Origin: Flavobacteriales bacterium UBA7468
GTDB lineage: Bacteria > Bacteroidota > Bacteroidia > Flavobacteriales_D > Crocinitomicaceae
DNA length: 45,887 nt
Direction of reading: 5' to 3'
Assembly (NCBI GenBank): GCA_002478565.1
Contig: DLPC01000020.1
Location: 1 to 45,887, forward strand
Shown here: piece by piece, positions 1 through 9,327 of the stretch
How the letters are laid out: each line of letters starts with the position of its first letter
How positions within the stretch are numbered: position 1 is the stretch's first letter
Program-made: the position numbers and the translations under genes
Notes under the pieces: generated by a model
Told to the model about the DNA's origin: nothing
What the model saw: only the letters and a program-made list of their open reading frames with translations
The model's database searches: none

Positions 1-714
1 GCAACCTTTGTACTCACAAATGCACCCATTGCTATGCGCATGGGCGAAATCAATGAACTTGCTGCTGAAACCGGTAGCCAAGTTATCCCTGCAGATGCTA
101 CCAACCTCGAAGACCTCGAAAACCTCGTTGTCAAGGCCCAAGAAATTTTGGGTGGCAAAATAGATTTCGTGTTGCACTCTATCGGAATGTCGCCAAATGT
201 ACGCAAAGGCAAACACTATACTGAAAACGACTACAACTATTACGGGCAAACCATGGATGTTTCAGCGATGTCTTTGCACAAAACATTGGCTACGCTTTAC
301 AAGCATGACGCCATGAACGAATGGGGATCCGTGCTTGCGCTTTCTTATATTGCTGCGCAACGCATCTTCCCTGACTACAACGACATGGCCGATGCCAAAT
401 CATTACTAGAGTCAATCGCGCGTTCTTTCGGATACCACTATGGCATCAAAAGAAAAGTACGTGTCAATACCATTTCACAATCCCCTACTGTAACCACAGC
501 AGGTCAAGGCATTAAAGGTTTTACCGAGTTCATCAACTTCTCTGAGCAAATGTCTCCACTTGGCAACGCCAGTGCCATCGCTTGTGCAGACTACTGCATC
601 AGCATGTTCTCTGACCTCACCAAATACGTCACCATGCAGAACCTCTTCCACGACGGAGGCTTCTCTAACACTGGCGTCACACAACAAGTCATCGAACGCT
701 TCGGCGATCAATAA
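1..714 (+). CDS. fabI: Enoyl-[acyl-carrier-protein] reductase (NADH), 5'-truncated
   Basis: This is the last reductase of the type II fatty-acid elongation cycle, reducing trans-2-enoyl-ACP in the cytosol. The frame is open from base 1, so the gene starts upstream of the window and the N-terminal NAD-binding glycine motif is missing. What remains is a short-chain dehydrogenase fold of the FabI type: the segment LHSIGMSPN, then LSYIAAQRIFPDYNDMADAK, which gives the Tyr-x6-Lys catalytic pair plus the earlier Tyr typical of FabI. The C-terminal part with GFTEFINF and the final VTQQVIERF fits the family. A strong terminator follows directly. The family call is secure; only the start is unseen. 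Confidence 0.93.
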   Translation, partial: ATFVLTNAPIAMRMGEINELAAETGSQVIPADATNLEDLENLVVKAQEILGGKIDFVLHSIGMSPNVRKGKHYTENDYNYYGQTMDVSAMSLHKTLATLYKHDAMNEWGSVLALSYIAAQRIFPDYNDMADAKSLLESIARSFGYHYGIKRKVRVNTISQSPTVTTAGQGIKGFTEFINFSEQMSPLGNASAIACADYCISMFSDLTKYVTMQNLFHDGGFSNTGVTQQVIERFGDQ

Positions 715-732
715 AATCTTCCGATTTTAAAT

Positions 733-765
733 AAAAAAAGGCCGCGCATGCGGCCTTTTTTTTTT
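733..765 (+). terminator. Rho-independent terminator after fabI, probably bidirectional
   Basis: A perfect 6-bp GC stem (GGCCGC at 740-745 with GCGGCC at 750-755) encloses a GCAT loop. It is preceded by seven A and followed by ten T. The A-tract allows the same hairpin to end the oppositely directed gene whose stop is at 789. Confidence 0.9.
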
Positions 766-788
766 GTTGTGAAGATTTCCTAATCTCA

Positions 789-3700
789 TTAATCCTCTTT
801 CCAGTTCAATCTTGATTTGGTATAAGGAATATTGGCTTTTTCGAGTTCAGTCTGCAGCACAGCAATGCGCTTGTAGTAGTCTTGGAGCTGTGGATACAAG
901 GCTTCGTATTGTTGCTGAGCCATAGTCAAATTAGCGCGATGAGTTTTGCTGACACCAGTTGTGTTCTCAGCTAGCTGATACTCAATCATACCCAAGCGGT
1001 TGGTCAAGGATGGTACGGTTTCAAATTCATGTTTTGCACGAATACCGTCACCATAAAGTACTTCGTTCGTTTGGGCTTTAATGAGTTTGAGTTTTCTGAT
1101 TTCAGCCAATAAGGCCATGTTGGTATTCGGGTAAGAAAGAACAGCCTTTTCGATCAAATCGAGTTCTTGGTTGGCTTCTTCAAAGCGTTTTTCTTGACCA
1201 CTTACTTTGCGATTGAGTTCTGCTACCTCTGCCCTGAAAGCATCGAGTGCTTTGGTATCTTTGGCAACCAGCGTTTGGTTATTGAGGCCTACAACATTAA
1301 AATTGCGTTTAGCAACCAGCGTATCCACATTGCCGTTGTGTACCAAGACCACACTCAGCTGATACGTACCTGGCACCACCAATGGCCCTCTTCCTCCGCC
1401 GCCCACTGGATTAGTGCTGGCTTTGCGCAAGTTCCAGTTTTGGCGTACCATGCCACTTTGGGCTGCACTGCTCATTCTTCTGATTTCTGTGCCATTGGCA
1501 TCGGCAATGATCCAAATAAATTTGGCGTCTTCGTCGAGTTCTTCCGCTTTGAGCGCTTCAAAACTCGGGTAACTGACATCTTTGCCTTCTTTCTCTAATT
1601 CTTTTTCTTTTTGCTGACGGCTACTTTTTAATCCTTTAGGTACTTCTTTCACGTGCAGTGTAAACGTGGCACCAAAAGATGGATTCGAGGCAGACCACAT
1701 GTTGTGTCCTTGAAAACCTGTCCCTTCTAAACCTAGCGGATCTGCTTCGATGTAAAGCAAGGCTTCTTTGATGGGGAAGAGATGTGCTTTTTGCTCGAGG
1801 TTTTCTTTATTTAATGTGCGCAGCGGGCTATAGTTGTCTAAGACATAAAAACCTCGGCCAAATGTAGCAGCAACGAGGTCAACTTCGCGTTCTTGAATAT
1901 CTAGGTCATAAACGGCAATGGTTGGCAAACCACTCAGTTTGGTCCAGTTGACACCGCCATCTGTGGTAAAGTATGCGCCAAATTCAGTCCCGACAAAAAG
2001 CAGGTTTTCTTGAATTGGGTCTTGCTTGAGGCAATAAACAGTGCCCCGAGCAGGTAAGTTTCCGGTAATGCTCACCCATGTTTTTCCTTTATCAGTAGAT
2101 TTCAATAAATACGGTTTGAAATCACCTTGGCGCTGTGCGTTGAAACAAGCAAACACGACGTTATCTTGGTGCAAGGAAGCCGTAAGCATATTGACGCGCG
2201 TATTGAGAGGAACACCTGGGAAGGTGGCATATTTAGTCCAGTTTTGACCATCATTTTCACTGACTTGAATGAGGCCGTCGTCGGTACCCACATAAAGCAA
2301 GCCTTTTTTGAGCGGCGATTCATCGAGTGCCACTACGTTGCCATAAATAGTGGTCGACGCGTTTTTCATAACGGCATCGATGGTCCAAACTTGGCCCATG
2401 ACCTCGATTTCGTTGCGGTCAATTTGTTGGGTAAGGTCTGGGCTGATTGTTTGCCAGTCGTCGCCGCGGTTACTCGATTTAAAGAGCTTGTTGGCAGCAA
2501 AATAAAGGGTGTTTGCATCGTGCTTGGAAACAATTAAAGGCGCATCCCAGTTCCAGCGATACGCAGGCTCACCCACCGCCGGCATCGGCTGAATTGGCAC
2601 CTTTTCTCCGGATGCACGGTCATAGCGCACCAACCAACCATATTGCGCTTGTGCATATGTAATGTTTGGATTCGACCAATCCGTTGCAGACTCAAAACCA
2701 TCGCCGCCGTTAGTGATGAACCAATCTGTATTCAAGATTCCGGAAACGTTTTGCGTAGCAGCTGGGCCACCCATCGAGTTATTATCTTGGGTGCCGCCGT
2801 ATACGTTGTAGAATGGCTTGGCGTTGTCTGTTACGACTTTGTAAAATTGAATGATCGGAAGATTTCCGTAAAAACTCCATTCTTTGGCGTGGGTATAGGT
2901 TTCGTACAAACCGCCATCACAACCCACGAGCCAATGGTTGGTATTGGTTGGGTCTATCCAGATGCAATGGTTGTCGACATGTTTGTTTTTTTCACCGGTA
3001 GGGACAAATGTTTTGCCGCCATCTGTGCTGTGGTGCATGTAGGTATCCATGGCAAAAACTTTGTTGACGTCTTTAGGGTCACAGAAAATTTCTTGGTAGT
3101 AGTTGCCACTAGTTGAAAAACTACCTTGCTTGCTCCAGCTTTCAGCCTTATTGGTACTGCGAAAAACACCACCCTTGTCATAGCGTGCCTCCACAATGGC
3201 GTAAACATAATTCGGGTCTACACCAGAAATAGCTAAACCGATGCGGCCCATGTCGCCTTTTGGCAAACCTGCATTGATTTCTTTCCAAGTTAGACCGCCG
3301 TCAGTTGACTTATACAAGCCCGACTCTGGGCCACCACCAATATAAGTGAACTCGTGGCGACGTCGTTGGTGCGCTGCAGCAATTAAGATGTCGGGATTAG
3401 TCGGGTCAAGGATCAAGTCAGATATACCGGTGTTGTCTGAGACAAACAAAGTGCGCGTCCAGGTTTTGCCACCGTCTGTTGTTTTGTAGACACCGCGCTC
3501 ACCCCCTGCACTCCAGAGTGGCCCGTAGGCCGCTACCCAAACGATATTTTCGTTGGTCGGGTGCACAATAATTTTACCAATATGCTCAGAGGTCTTGAGC
3601 CCCATGTTTGTAAAAGATTTACCGCCATCGACAGACTTGTAAACACCATCGCCATAAGATGCTGAGCGCTGGTTGTTGTTTTCACCAGAACCTACCCAAA

Positions 3701-4025
3701 CCGTATTCGGATTGCTTGGTGCAAGGGTTACACAAGCCAACGAATAGGAACCGTAGTTGTCAAAAATGGGTTCGAAGGTAATGCCATGATTATTTGTATA
3801 CCACAAACCACCAGAAGCTGCGGCGATATACCAAGTGTCTTTGTTGTGCGGATGCACCGCGATATCTGCCACACGGCCTGATGTAAGCGCAGGCCCAATT
3901 AAACGAAAAGACAGCGCAGACACCGTACCAGCATCATATGGCGCCTTCTCTGGGCTTGCTGTTGTTTTCTTCTGAGCAAATACTGAGCTGCTCAATACGA
4001 GCATGCAGACAAGTAGGTTCTTCAT
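789..4025 (-). CDS. Secreted VPS10/BNR-repeat (sortilin-like beta-propeller) protein
   Basis: The protein has 1078 residues from the chosen start. An earlier in-frame ATG at 4223 would overlap the divergent gene and hide the signal peptide; starting at 4025 puts MKNLLVCMLVLSSSVFAQ at the N-terminus. The body contains many Asp-box/BNR-type repeats (GVYKSVDGGKSFT, GVYKTTDGGKTWT, GLYKSTDGGLTWK, STDKGKTWVS), the hallmark of sortilin/VPS10 beta-propellers often labelled glycosyl hydrolase in Bacteroidota. A putative beta-sandwich follows near residues 780-940, and the last ~120 residues look helical or coiled-coil. I see no T9SS C-terminal signal, so it is probably periplasmic or surface-exposed by another route. 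The substrate is unknown. A good promoter lies immediately upstream. Confidence 0.85.
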   Translation of the reverse strand: MKNLLVCMLVLSSSVFAQKKTTASPEKAPYDAGTVSALSFRLIGPALTSGRVADIAVHPHNKDTWYIAAASGGLWYTNNHGITFEPIFDNYGSYSLACVTLAPSNPNTVWVGSGENNNQRSASYGDGVYKSVDGGKSFTNMGLKTSEHIGKIIVHPTNENIVWVAAYGPLWSAGGERGVYKTTDGGKTWTRTLFVSDNTGISDLILDPTNPDILIAAAHQRRRHEFTYIGGGPESGLYKSTDGGLTWKEINAGLPKGDMGRIGLAISGVDPNYVYAIVEARYDKGGVFRSTNKAESWSKQGSFSTSGNYYQEIFCDPKDVNKVFAMDTYMHHSTDGGKTFVPTGEKNKHVDNHCIWIDPTNTNHWLVGCDGGLYETYTHAKEWSFYGNLPIIQFYKVVTDNAKPFYNVYGGTQDNNSMGGPAATQNVSGILNTDWFITNGGDGFESATDWSNPNITYAQAQYGWLVRYDRASGEKVPIQPMPAVGEPAYRWNWDAPLIVSKHDANTLYFAANKLFKSSNRGDDWQTISPDLTQQIDRNEIEVMGQVWTIDAVMKNASTTIYGNVVALDESPLKKGLLYVGTDDGLIQVSENDGQNWTKYATFPGVPLNTRVNMLTASLHQDNVVFACFNAQRQGDFKPYLLKSTDKGKTWVSITGNLPARGTVYCLKQDPIQENLLFVGTEFGAYFTTDGGVNWTKLSGLPTIAVYDLDIQEREVDLVAATFGRGFYVLDNYSPLRTLNKENLEQKAHLFPIKEALLYIEADPLGLEGTGFQGHNMWSASNPSFGATFTLHVKEVPKGLKSSRQQKEKELEKEGKDVSYPSFEALKAEELDEDAKFIWIIADANGTEIRRMSSAAQSGMVRQNWNLRKASTNPVGGGGRGPLVVPGTYQLSVVLVHNGNVDTLVAKRNFNVVGLNNQTLVAKDTKALDAFRAEVAELNRKVSGQEKRFEEANQELDLIEKAVLSYPNTNMALLAEIRKLKLIKAQTNEVLYGDGIRAKHEFETVPSLTNRLGMIEYQLAENTTGVSKTHRANLTMAQQQYEALYPQLQDYYKRIAVLQTELEKANIPYTKSRLNWKED

Positions 4026-4043
4026 GGAATTACAATTTTTTGC

Positions 4044-4074
4044 TAAAAATACGTTAAATTCGTGCAACCACAAA
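4044..4074 (-). promoter_or_regulatory. Bacteroidota-type promoter of the VPS10-like gene
   Basis: Read on the minus strand this is TTTG, then 19 bases, then TATTTTTA. It closely matches the Bacteroidota sigma factor consensus TTTG-N19-TAnnTTTG. It lies 18 bases before the ATG at 4025 and supports that start over the upstream one. Confidence 0.55.
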
Positions 4075-4116
4075 TCGTAAAATAACGTCTTGTGGTTCAG
4101 GCTAAAGCCCCATACT

Positions 4117-6951
4117 ATGCAAAAAATTATTCTACTCAGTCTTTTTACTTGTTTTGCTTTATTCAACCTTAAAGCCCAACAGTCGCCAATTCTTGCCGAT
4201 TCACCCTTATACCAGCAGCTCAAAGGTTCGGGTCAGTTAGGCACAGTCAATGTAGAGGCCAACACCTCTTACCAATTGCCAATAGCGGGGGTCAAGCCAG
4301 CCAGCTACAACAAAGCCAATGCCTGTGACTGCTACATCGAACCAGATTCTACCTACACCCTAGCAATGCAGCCCAACGACGACGGCTCTACGGGTATCAT
4401 TCCGATTCCTTTTACCTTCAATCTTTACGGCCAATCTTACAATAACATCTATATCAACAATAACGGTAACCTCACTTTTACTGGGCCAATGTCAACTTTC
4501 TCGGCCACCGCTTTTCCGTCTGTCGGAAACGGAATAGTAGCGCCATTTTGGGGCGATGTCGATACGCGCAATGGCAATGGTCAGGTACTCTATAAAATCA
4601 CACCAACTGCCGTTTATGTCAATTGGGTAGCAGTAGGTTACTACGCTTTTCACGGCGACAAACTCAACACCTTTCAATTGATCATTACCAACGGTTCTGA
4701 CCCCGTTATCGATGGTGGAAACGTAGCATTTTGCTACCAAAACATGGACTGGACTACCGGCGATGCTTCGCAAGGGGTGAATGGTTTTGGGGGTATTCCT
4801 GCCACCGCTGGAGCGAACAAAGGAGATGGCCTGGCTTACTTCTTGATCTCTCGCTTTGACCACCCTGGCAACGACTTCGATGGCGCTTTGGGCAACCCTG
4901 ATGGCATCGACTGGCTCGATTACAAAAGTTTTGCGTTTGACGCATCCAACGGAGGTAACATTCCGCCTATCCCGGAAGGCATCGCATCTTGTGACACTTT
5001 TAAAATTTGTGCCCTCGGAGATTCAGCAGACTTCTCTATTAATTTCCTCTCTCCTGAAATCAATCAAAGTACCAGTATCACGTATTCTAACGGTGGCCTC
5101 ACAACCCTACAACAAATTTCCAATACGCCAGGCAATACAGCAAATATCGTACTCAGAGCCGTTGGCAGCCTCGCCACAATGGGTACTTACAATATTACCG
5201 TCACCGCCACAGATAATAATGCTCCTACACCTGGCGTTACGGCTTTAACTTTTGTGGTTGTCATTGACACCATCGTCAATAACCTCGACTCTGCCGCCTT
5301 GCTTACCGTCAATTCCTGTGGGAGTATTGATCTTAGTGTCGCCAATGGCCCCTACGACAGCTACCTCTGGGACGACTTCACCGTCATGCCAACCAACACC
5401 ATTAATAGTTCGCAAATTTACGGTGTAACGGTCAGTAAAAATGGCTGCTATAAGCACATCACCGATACTTTTACCATCATCAATCCGTTGCCAATTAACT
5501 TACAAGGTCCTTTGGCATTTTGTCCACCGGATACTTCCGTGACGCTTACCATTCCAAATGCAGCGGCTTACTCAACGGTAAGCTGGGGGCTTACCAATCC
5601 AACGCTCAATGCTCAATTTAGCAATTCATTAGTAGCCGGCACCTACACGATCAACTTAGTAGATTCTGCTGGTCTATGTAGTACAGATACTACCTTCACT
5701 GTATTTGGAACAAATGCCGCTACCATCTTTGACGACCAACTCCTTTGCCAAAACACTTTCCAAGTAAGCGGTACTGTAGCGCCAGGTGGAACGTGGTCTG
5801 CCTCTTCGCCGAATGTCAGCTTCAGCAGCACCAGCAACTTGAACCCACTGATTACACTCAGTGCACCAGGTGTTTACACCATTTCGTTTACAGACAACGC
5901 ATGTCAGCAAACGCTCAGTAGCATCCTGACGCTTCCAATCAACCCGAGCATATTCTCAGACACTGCACTTTGTCAACTCACTTATCAGGTCAGTGGTACA
6001 CAAGTTGCACCACTCGGGGGTACCTGGACCTACACCAGTTCAAATGCCCAAAACAACCTCACGTTTGCGCCAAACAATAATGCAAGCAACCCACTTATTA
6101 CAGCCAATAACTCAGGAGTATATACACTAACATTCACAGATTCCGTTTGTCAGCATTCCGTGAGTACGCAACTCGAACTTTATGTTCAGCCCTATATTCA
6201 CCTCGATAGCATTGGCTGTGACTACGCTGCTCAAATTTCACAAACCATCAGTGCACTAGGCGGAACCTGGAGTTGCCTTGATACTGCCTTACACTTCTCT
6301 GATGTACATGCACTCAACCCAAGCCTTACGACAGATTATGCCGGGGTATATAATGTTTATTTCTTAGACAGCGCTTGTGGCGTATTGCTCACTGAGACAA
6401 TCGAGTTCCCGCCATATATGTACCTTACTTTACTCGATACCAACATTTGCCAAGGTAGCAGTTTCTCTTTGGACCCATATTACCTCAACACAGCCAAAGA
6501 CACTACGCTATCTGCCTGGACACTGCAACCAAGTTACGTTCCTGGTATCACGGCAAGTTGGTCTGACGGCAGTACTGAAGAACCGCGCATCATTACAAAT
6601 GTGGGCAACTACGTTTTCACAGTCGCTAACGCATGTTACAGCTATTCAGATACAGCAACAATCGGTTTCAAGCCTTGTGACATCTTCGCTCCAAATGTCA
6701 TCGTACTCTCTTCAAACAGTGGTAATCATCAGTTTTTTGTGGAATACAGCGGCTTAAGCTTCTTTGAATGTACGATTTTGAACCGTTGGGGCAATGTGAT
6801 CTATAGCTACACAGACCCCGCAGGTGTTTGGGACGGCAAAACATTTGATGGCGAAATTGTATCAGAAGGCACCTACTTTTATATGATCAAAGCAGTCTTT
6901 GAAGGAGATATACCTGTCGAGAAACACGGATTTGTCGAGGTGAAGTATTAA
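4117..6951 (+). CDS. T9SS type B exported protein with nidogen-like domain
   Basis: The protein has 944 residues. The start at 4117 gives a signal peptide (MQKIILLSLFTCFALFNLKAQ); an in-frame ATG at 4090 would put charged residues in front of it. Residues about 85-240 form a nidogen (NIDO)-like domain (FTFNLYGQSYNNIYINNNG, VAPFWGDVDTRNG, TFQLIITNGSD). A middle region has three related modules starting near residues 541, 615 and 698, each with a Cys-x-x-x-(Y/F)-Q-(V/I)-S start and a GGTW core. The last ~85 residues are a gliding-motility-associated C-terminal domain (CTILNRWGNVIY, GVWDGKTFDG, GTYFYMIKA), the type B T9SS sorting signal. It is probably a cell-surface or secreted adhesin-like protein. 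The ligand is not evident. Confidence 0.88.
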   Translation: MQKIILLSLFTCFALFNLKAQQSPILADSPLYQQLKGSGQLGTVNVEANTSYQLPIAGVKPASYNKANACDCYIEPDSTYTLAMQPNDDGSTGIIPIPFTFNLYGQSYNNIYINNNGNLTFTGPMSTFSATAFPSVGNGIVAPFWGDVDTRNGNGQVLYKITPTAVYVNWVAVGYYAFHGDKLNTFQLIITNGSDPVIDGGNVAFCYQNMDWTTGDASQGVNGFGGIPATAGANKGDGLAYFLISRFDHPGNDFDGALGNPDGIDWLDYKSFAFDASNGGNIPPIPEGIASCDTFKICALGDSADFSINFLSPEINQSTSITYSNGGLTTLQQISNTPGNTANIVLRAVGSLATMGTYNITVTATDNNAPTPGVTALTFVVVIDTIVNNLDSAALLTVNSCGSIDLSVANGPYDSYLWDDFTVMPTNTINSSQIYGVTVSKNGCYKHITDTFTIINPLPINLQGPLAFCPPDTSVTLTIPNAAAYSTVSWGLTNPTLNAQFSNSLVAGTYTINLVDSAGLCSTDTTFTVFGTNAATIFDDQLLCQNTFQVSGTVAPGGTWSASSPNVSFSSTSNLNPLITLSAPGVYTISFTDNACQQTLSSILTLPINPSIFSDTALCQLTYQVSGTQVAPLGGTWTYTSSNAQNNLTFAPNNNASNPLITANNSGVYTLTFTDSVCQHSVSTQLELYVQPYIHLDSIGCDYAAQISQTISALGGTWSCLDTALHFSDVHALNPSLTTDYAGVYNVYFLDSACGVLLTETIEFPPYMYLTLLDTNICQGSSFSLDPYYLNTAKDTTLSAWTLQPSYVPGITASWSDGSTEEPRIITNVGNYVFTVANACYSYSDTATIGFKPCDIFAPNVIVLSSNSGNHQFFVEYSGLSFFECTILNRWGNVIYSYTDPAGVWDGKTFDGEIVSEGTYFYMIKAVFEGDIPVEKHGFVEVKY

Positions 6952-6956
6952 CTTTG
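6949..6956 (+). promoter_or_regulatory. -7 box TAACTTTG immediately before the OsmC-family gene
   Basis: This is a perfect TAnnTTTG box overlapping the stop codon of the preceding gene and only 4 bases before the ATG at 6961. If used, the transcript would be leaderless or nearly so. The motif is short and could be chance. Confidence 0.35.
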
Positions 6957-6960
6957 CCAA

Positions 6961-7362
6961 ATGAAAACTGCCCGTGTTAGCTATTTAGGTGAACTCCGTA
7001 CACAATGTGAACACCTTGGTTCAGGTACAAAAATCATTACTGACGCACCTCTAGACAACCACGGTAAAGCTGAAGCTTTCTCGCCTACTGACCTCGTTGC
7101 CACCTCTTTGGCCTCTTGCATCATGACCATTATGGGCATCTATTGCCAAAACCATGGCATCGCGTTCAATGCAGCTGAAGCTACCGTTGAAAAACACATG
7201 GCTTCAGAGCCACGGCGGATTTCTAAAATCGTTATTGACCTCGATCTCAGTGGCAACAACTGGGACGAAACTACCAAGAAAAAAGTGATTGCTGCGGGCA
7301 AAGCTTGCCCCGTAGCCCGCACCCTCGAGGGCAATGTTGACCTCGAATTTAACATCCACTAA
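6961..7362 (+). CDS. OsmC family protein (peroxiredoxin-like)
   Basis: The 133-residue length is typical of the OsmC/YhfA branch. OsmC/Ohr proteins reduce organic hydroperoxides with two cysteines; both are present, Cys53 (LASCIMTIMG) and Cys116 (KACPVARTLEGN). The conserved SPTDLVATSLASC stretch and the closing VDLEFNIH strand fit the fold. The stop overlaps the start of rlmB (TAATG), so the two are probably translationally coupled. Whether this member uses hydroperoxides in vivo cannot be told from sequence. Confidence 0.87.
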   Translation: MKTARVSYLGELRTQCEHLGSGTKIITDAPLDNHGKAEAFSPTDLVATSLASCIMTIMGIYCQNHGIAFNAAEATVEKHMASEPRRISKIVIDLDLSGNNWDETTKKKVIAAGKACPVARTLEGNVDLEFNIH

Positions 7363-8162
7363 TGGAAAACAAATACCCAAAAAACGAGCGCTCAGAACGC
7401 AAAGAAAAAACGTACCAACGCAAAGAGCGCACAGATATCATTTTTGGTATCAGAGCCGTGCTAGAAGCAGTTCATGCGGGGCGTGAACTCAACAAAATAC
7501 TCATTCAAAAAGGCATCAATAAAGAGCTTTTCGAAGAATTACGTGCAGCATTAACGGGCAAAAATTATTTTTTGCAATATGTCCCCAATCAAAAACTAGA
7601 CTCCCTTACCACGGGTAATCACCAAGGCGTCATTGCCATGATTCCGCCGATTTCTTACCAAGAAATTGAACCCCTGATCGATCAATGGCTCGAGGAAGGC
7701 AAAAAACCTAGCGTTCTTGTCCTGGACCGCATCACCGATGTCAGAAACTTTGGGGCAATTATTCGCAGCGCCGAATGCATGGGTGTTGATGCCATCTTAA
7801 TTCCTAGTAAAGGATCCGCCTTAGCAACTGCAGATGCCATGAAAGCTTCTGCGGGTGCCCTGAACCGTTTGCCTATTTGTAAAACAGAACAACTCAAACA
7901 ATCGTTGTTCTACTTACAGCAATCGGGCCTACGTTTGGTGGCTTGTACTGAAAAGGCGCTGGTACCTTTACACGAAACCAACCTACGCGGAAGTGTGGCT
8001 ATCATCATGGGCTCTGAAGAATCAGGTATTACCCAAGACCTCATCAACATGGCCGACATCAGCTGTAAAATTCCAATGAAAGGCGTTATCTCCTCTTTGA
8101 ATGTGGGTGTGGCAACCGGAATGGTCCTTTACGAAAGAACCCGCCAAGAATTAGTTGGGTAA
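7362..8162 (+). CDS. rlmB: 23S rRNA (guanosine-2'-O-)-methyltransferase RlmB/TrmH family
   Basis: This 266-residue SpoU-class (SPOUT) methyltransferase has an N-terminal RNA-binding substrate domain (FGIRAVLEAVHAGRELNKIL, residues about 28-100). The catalytic domain shows motif 1 (DRITDVRNFGAIIRSAE), motif 2 (IIMGSEESGI) and motif 3 (IPMKGVISSLNVGVATG), which form the knotted SAM site. RlmB methylates G2251 of the 23S P-loop; related TrmH-like paralogues are hard to exclude, but the domain layout favours RlmB. A lysine/arginine-rich N-terminal extension precedes the fold. Start by TAATG overlap with the OsmC gene. The 3' end overlaps the convergent HAD gene by 12 bp. Confidence 0.88.
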   Translation: MENKYPKNERSERKEKTYQRKERTDIIFGIRAVLEAVHAGRELNKILIQKGINKELFEELRAALTGKNYFLQYVPNQKLDSLTTGNHQGVIAMIPPISYQEIEPLIDQWLEEGKKPSVLVLDRITDVRNFGAIIRSAECMGVDAILIPSKGSALATADAMKASAGALNRLPICKTEQLKQSLFYLQQSGLRLVACTEKALVPLHETNLRGSVAIIMGSEESGITQDLINMADISCKIPMKGVISSLNVGVATGMVLYERTRQELVG

Positions 8163-8867
8163 GCTCAATTTGGGCACCAGCGTGAGTAATTCTGAAAGCG
8201 CTGCAATGGTGTGCTCGTAGCCAAAACTATTTTTACCGCTCGGATCAAACCAAATGGCTTGCATGCCTGCCCGTAGTGCGCCAGCAATGTCGACATGGTA
8301 ATCGTCTCCGATCATCATGGATTGCTGAGGCTTGGCATTCGCCTGATTCATTGCGTAATTGAATATGGCAATATCGGGTTTGTTTTTACCGACAAATTCA
8401 GAGCAGACAATGACATCAAAGAAAGCACGCAAACCACAATTTTCAAGTTTGATAAACTGTACTTCCTGAAATCCATTGGTAATAATGTGCAGTTGATAAC
8501 CCATCTGTTGTAATGCCTGGAGTGTTTCAACTGCCTCAGGGAACAACGCAGTTTGCAACGGAGAAATTTGCACATAAGCATCAGAGAGTCTTCTGACTAA
8601 AGGCTCGTCTAGAATTTTAAAGTGCTTGAGTGTCACCCGAAAGCGCTCATAGCGTAAATCGTCTTTTTTGATTTTCCCTTTACCATATAATTTCCAGAGA
8701 TGGGCGTTTTGATAGACATACTGCTGATGAAAGTGTTCAAAACCACCAATACGCGCCTCTAATTCTTCGTCTCGAAAAATTTGGCGCAGGGCATTTTCAG
8801 AATTCTGATCGAAATCCCATAGCGTGCGGTCGAGGTCAAAAAAGAGGTGGCGCTTAGAAGAGGGCAT
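8151..8867 (-). CDS. HAD-superfamily hydrolase, YjjG-like nucleotidase
   Basis: The 238-residue protein shows the HAD motifs in order: FFDLDRTLWDFD with nucleophile Asp11 and acid Asp13, LHIITNG (motif II Thr), a Lys in VGKNKPD (motif III) and MIGDDYHVDIAGA (motif IV acids). The DRTLWDF start and helical cap match the YjjG family, which dephosphorylates (often non-canonical) pyrimidine nucleoside monophosphates. It overlaps the downstream half of the membrane-protein gene by 14 bp and is probably co-transcribed with it and upp. A pyrimidine link with upp would make sense but is inference. Confidence 0.85.
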   Translation of the reverse strand: MPSSKRHLFFDLDRTLWDFDQNSENALRQIFRDEELEARIGGFEHFHQQYVYQNAHLWKLYGKGKIKKDDLRYERFRVTLKHFKILDEPLVRRLSDAYVQISPLQTALFPEAVETLQALQQMGYQLHIITNGFQEVQFIKLENCGLRAFFDVIVCSEFVGKNKPDIAIFNYAMNQANAKPQQSMMIGDDYHVDIAGALRAGMQAIWFDPSGKNSFGYEHTIAALSELLTLVPKLSLPN

Positions 8868-9315
8868 AACTGATGAGGGTCAGTAAGAAGGCATTGAGGG
8901 CTAAACCTATGAGCACAAACCAAAAAGTTGTGTGGTATTTGCCATAAAATTTGGCGGCTACATAGCTACCAATTGGCACCGAAAAAAAGAGCGGGGCAAA
9001 AAGAGTAATGCCATAAAAACCAAAGCGGTGCTTGATTTGCACAATAAACTTTTTTGTTCTGGTTACCTTGTAGTAATTGATGGGTTGCAGACCTGCAGCT
9101 ATGGCAGCTTCTCTTTTTGCGATGCGGCGGCGATGAATGATGCGCATCACGACCTCACTGCCAAAATAAAATACAGCCGAAGCCGTGGAGGCACCTAAAA
9201 ATGAGGCCAGCCATGTTTGATAAAATGCCAATTCAAAGCCCTGCCCAGGAATGGTTGATACCATGAATTTGATCATGGCTAAAAAATAAATACTCCAGAA
9301 TCCGATCCAGTTCAT
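8854..9315 (-). CDS. Small integral membrane protein (possibly small multidrug export/DedA-like)
   Basis: The 153-residue protein has about four hydrophobic segments: residues 1-20, 30-55, 98-120 and 128-152. Between segments 2 and 3 lies a basic cytosolic loop (IIHRRRIAKREAAI). The phrase GITLFAPLFFSVPIGSYVAAKF recalls COG2426/PF06695 small multidrug export and SNARE-associated proteins, but the similarity is weak by eye. It sits between upp and the HAD gene, 12 bp after upp, so the three are likely one operon. Function is unassigned. Confidence 0.7.
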   Translation of the reverse strand: MNWIGFWSIYFLAMIKFMVSTIPGQGFELAFYQTWLASFLGASTASAVFYFGSEVVMRIIHRRRIAKREAAIAAGLQPINYYKVTRTKKFIVQIKHRFGFYGITLFAPLFFSVPIGSYVAAKFYGKYHTTFWFVLIGLALNAFLLTLISYALF

Positions 9316-9327
9316 GTTGTTTTTTCC

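Noticed and set aside
2643..3116. Plus-strand open frames inside the VPS10-like gene
   Set aside because: No start context or domain is seen, and they lie opposite a clear BNR-repeat coding sequence.
4026..4223. Longer N-terminus for the VPS10-like gene
   Set aside because: It would overlap the divergent T9SS gene, cover a good promoter and bury a clean signal peptide.
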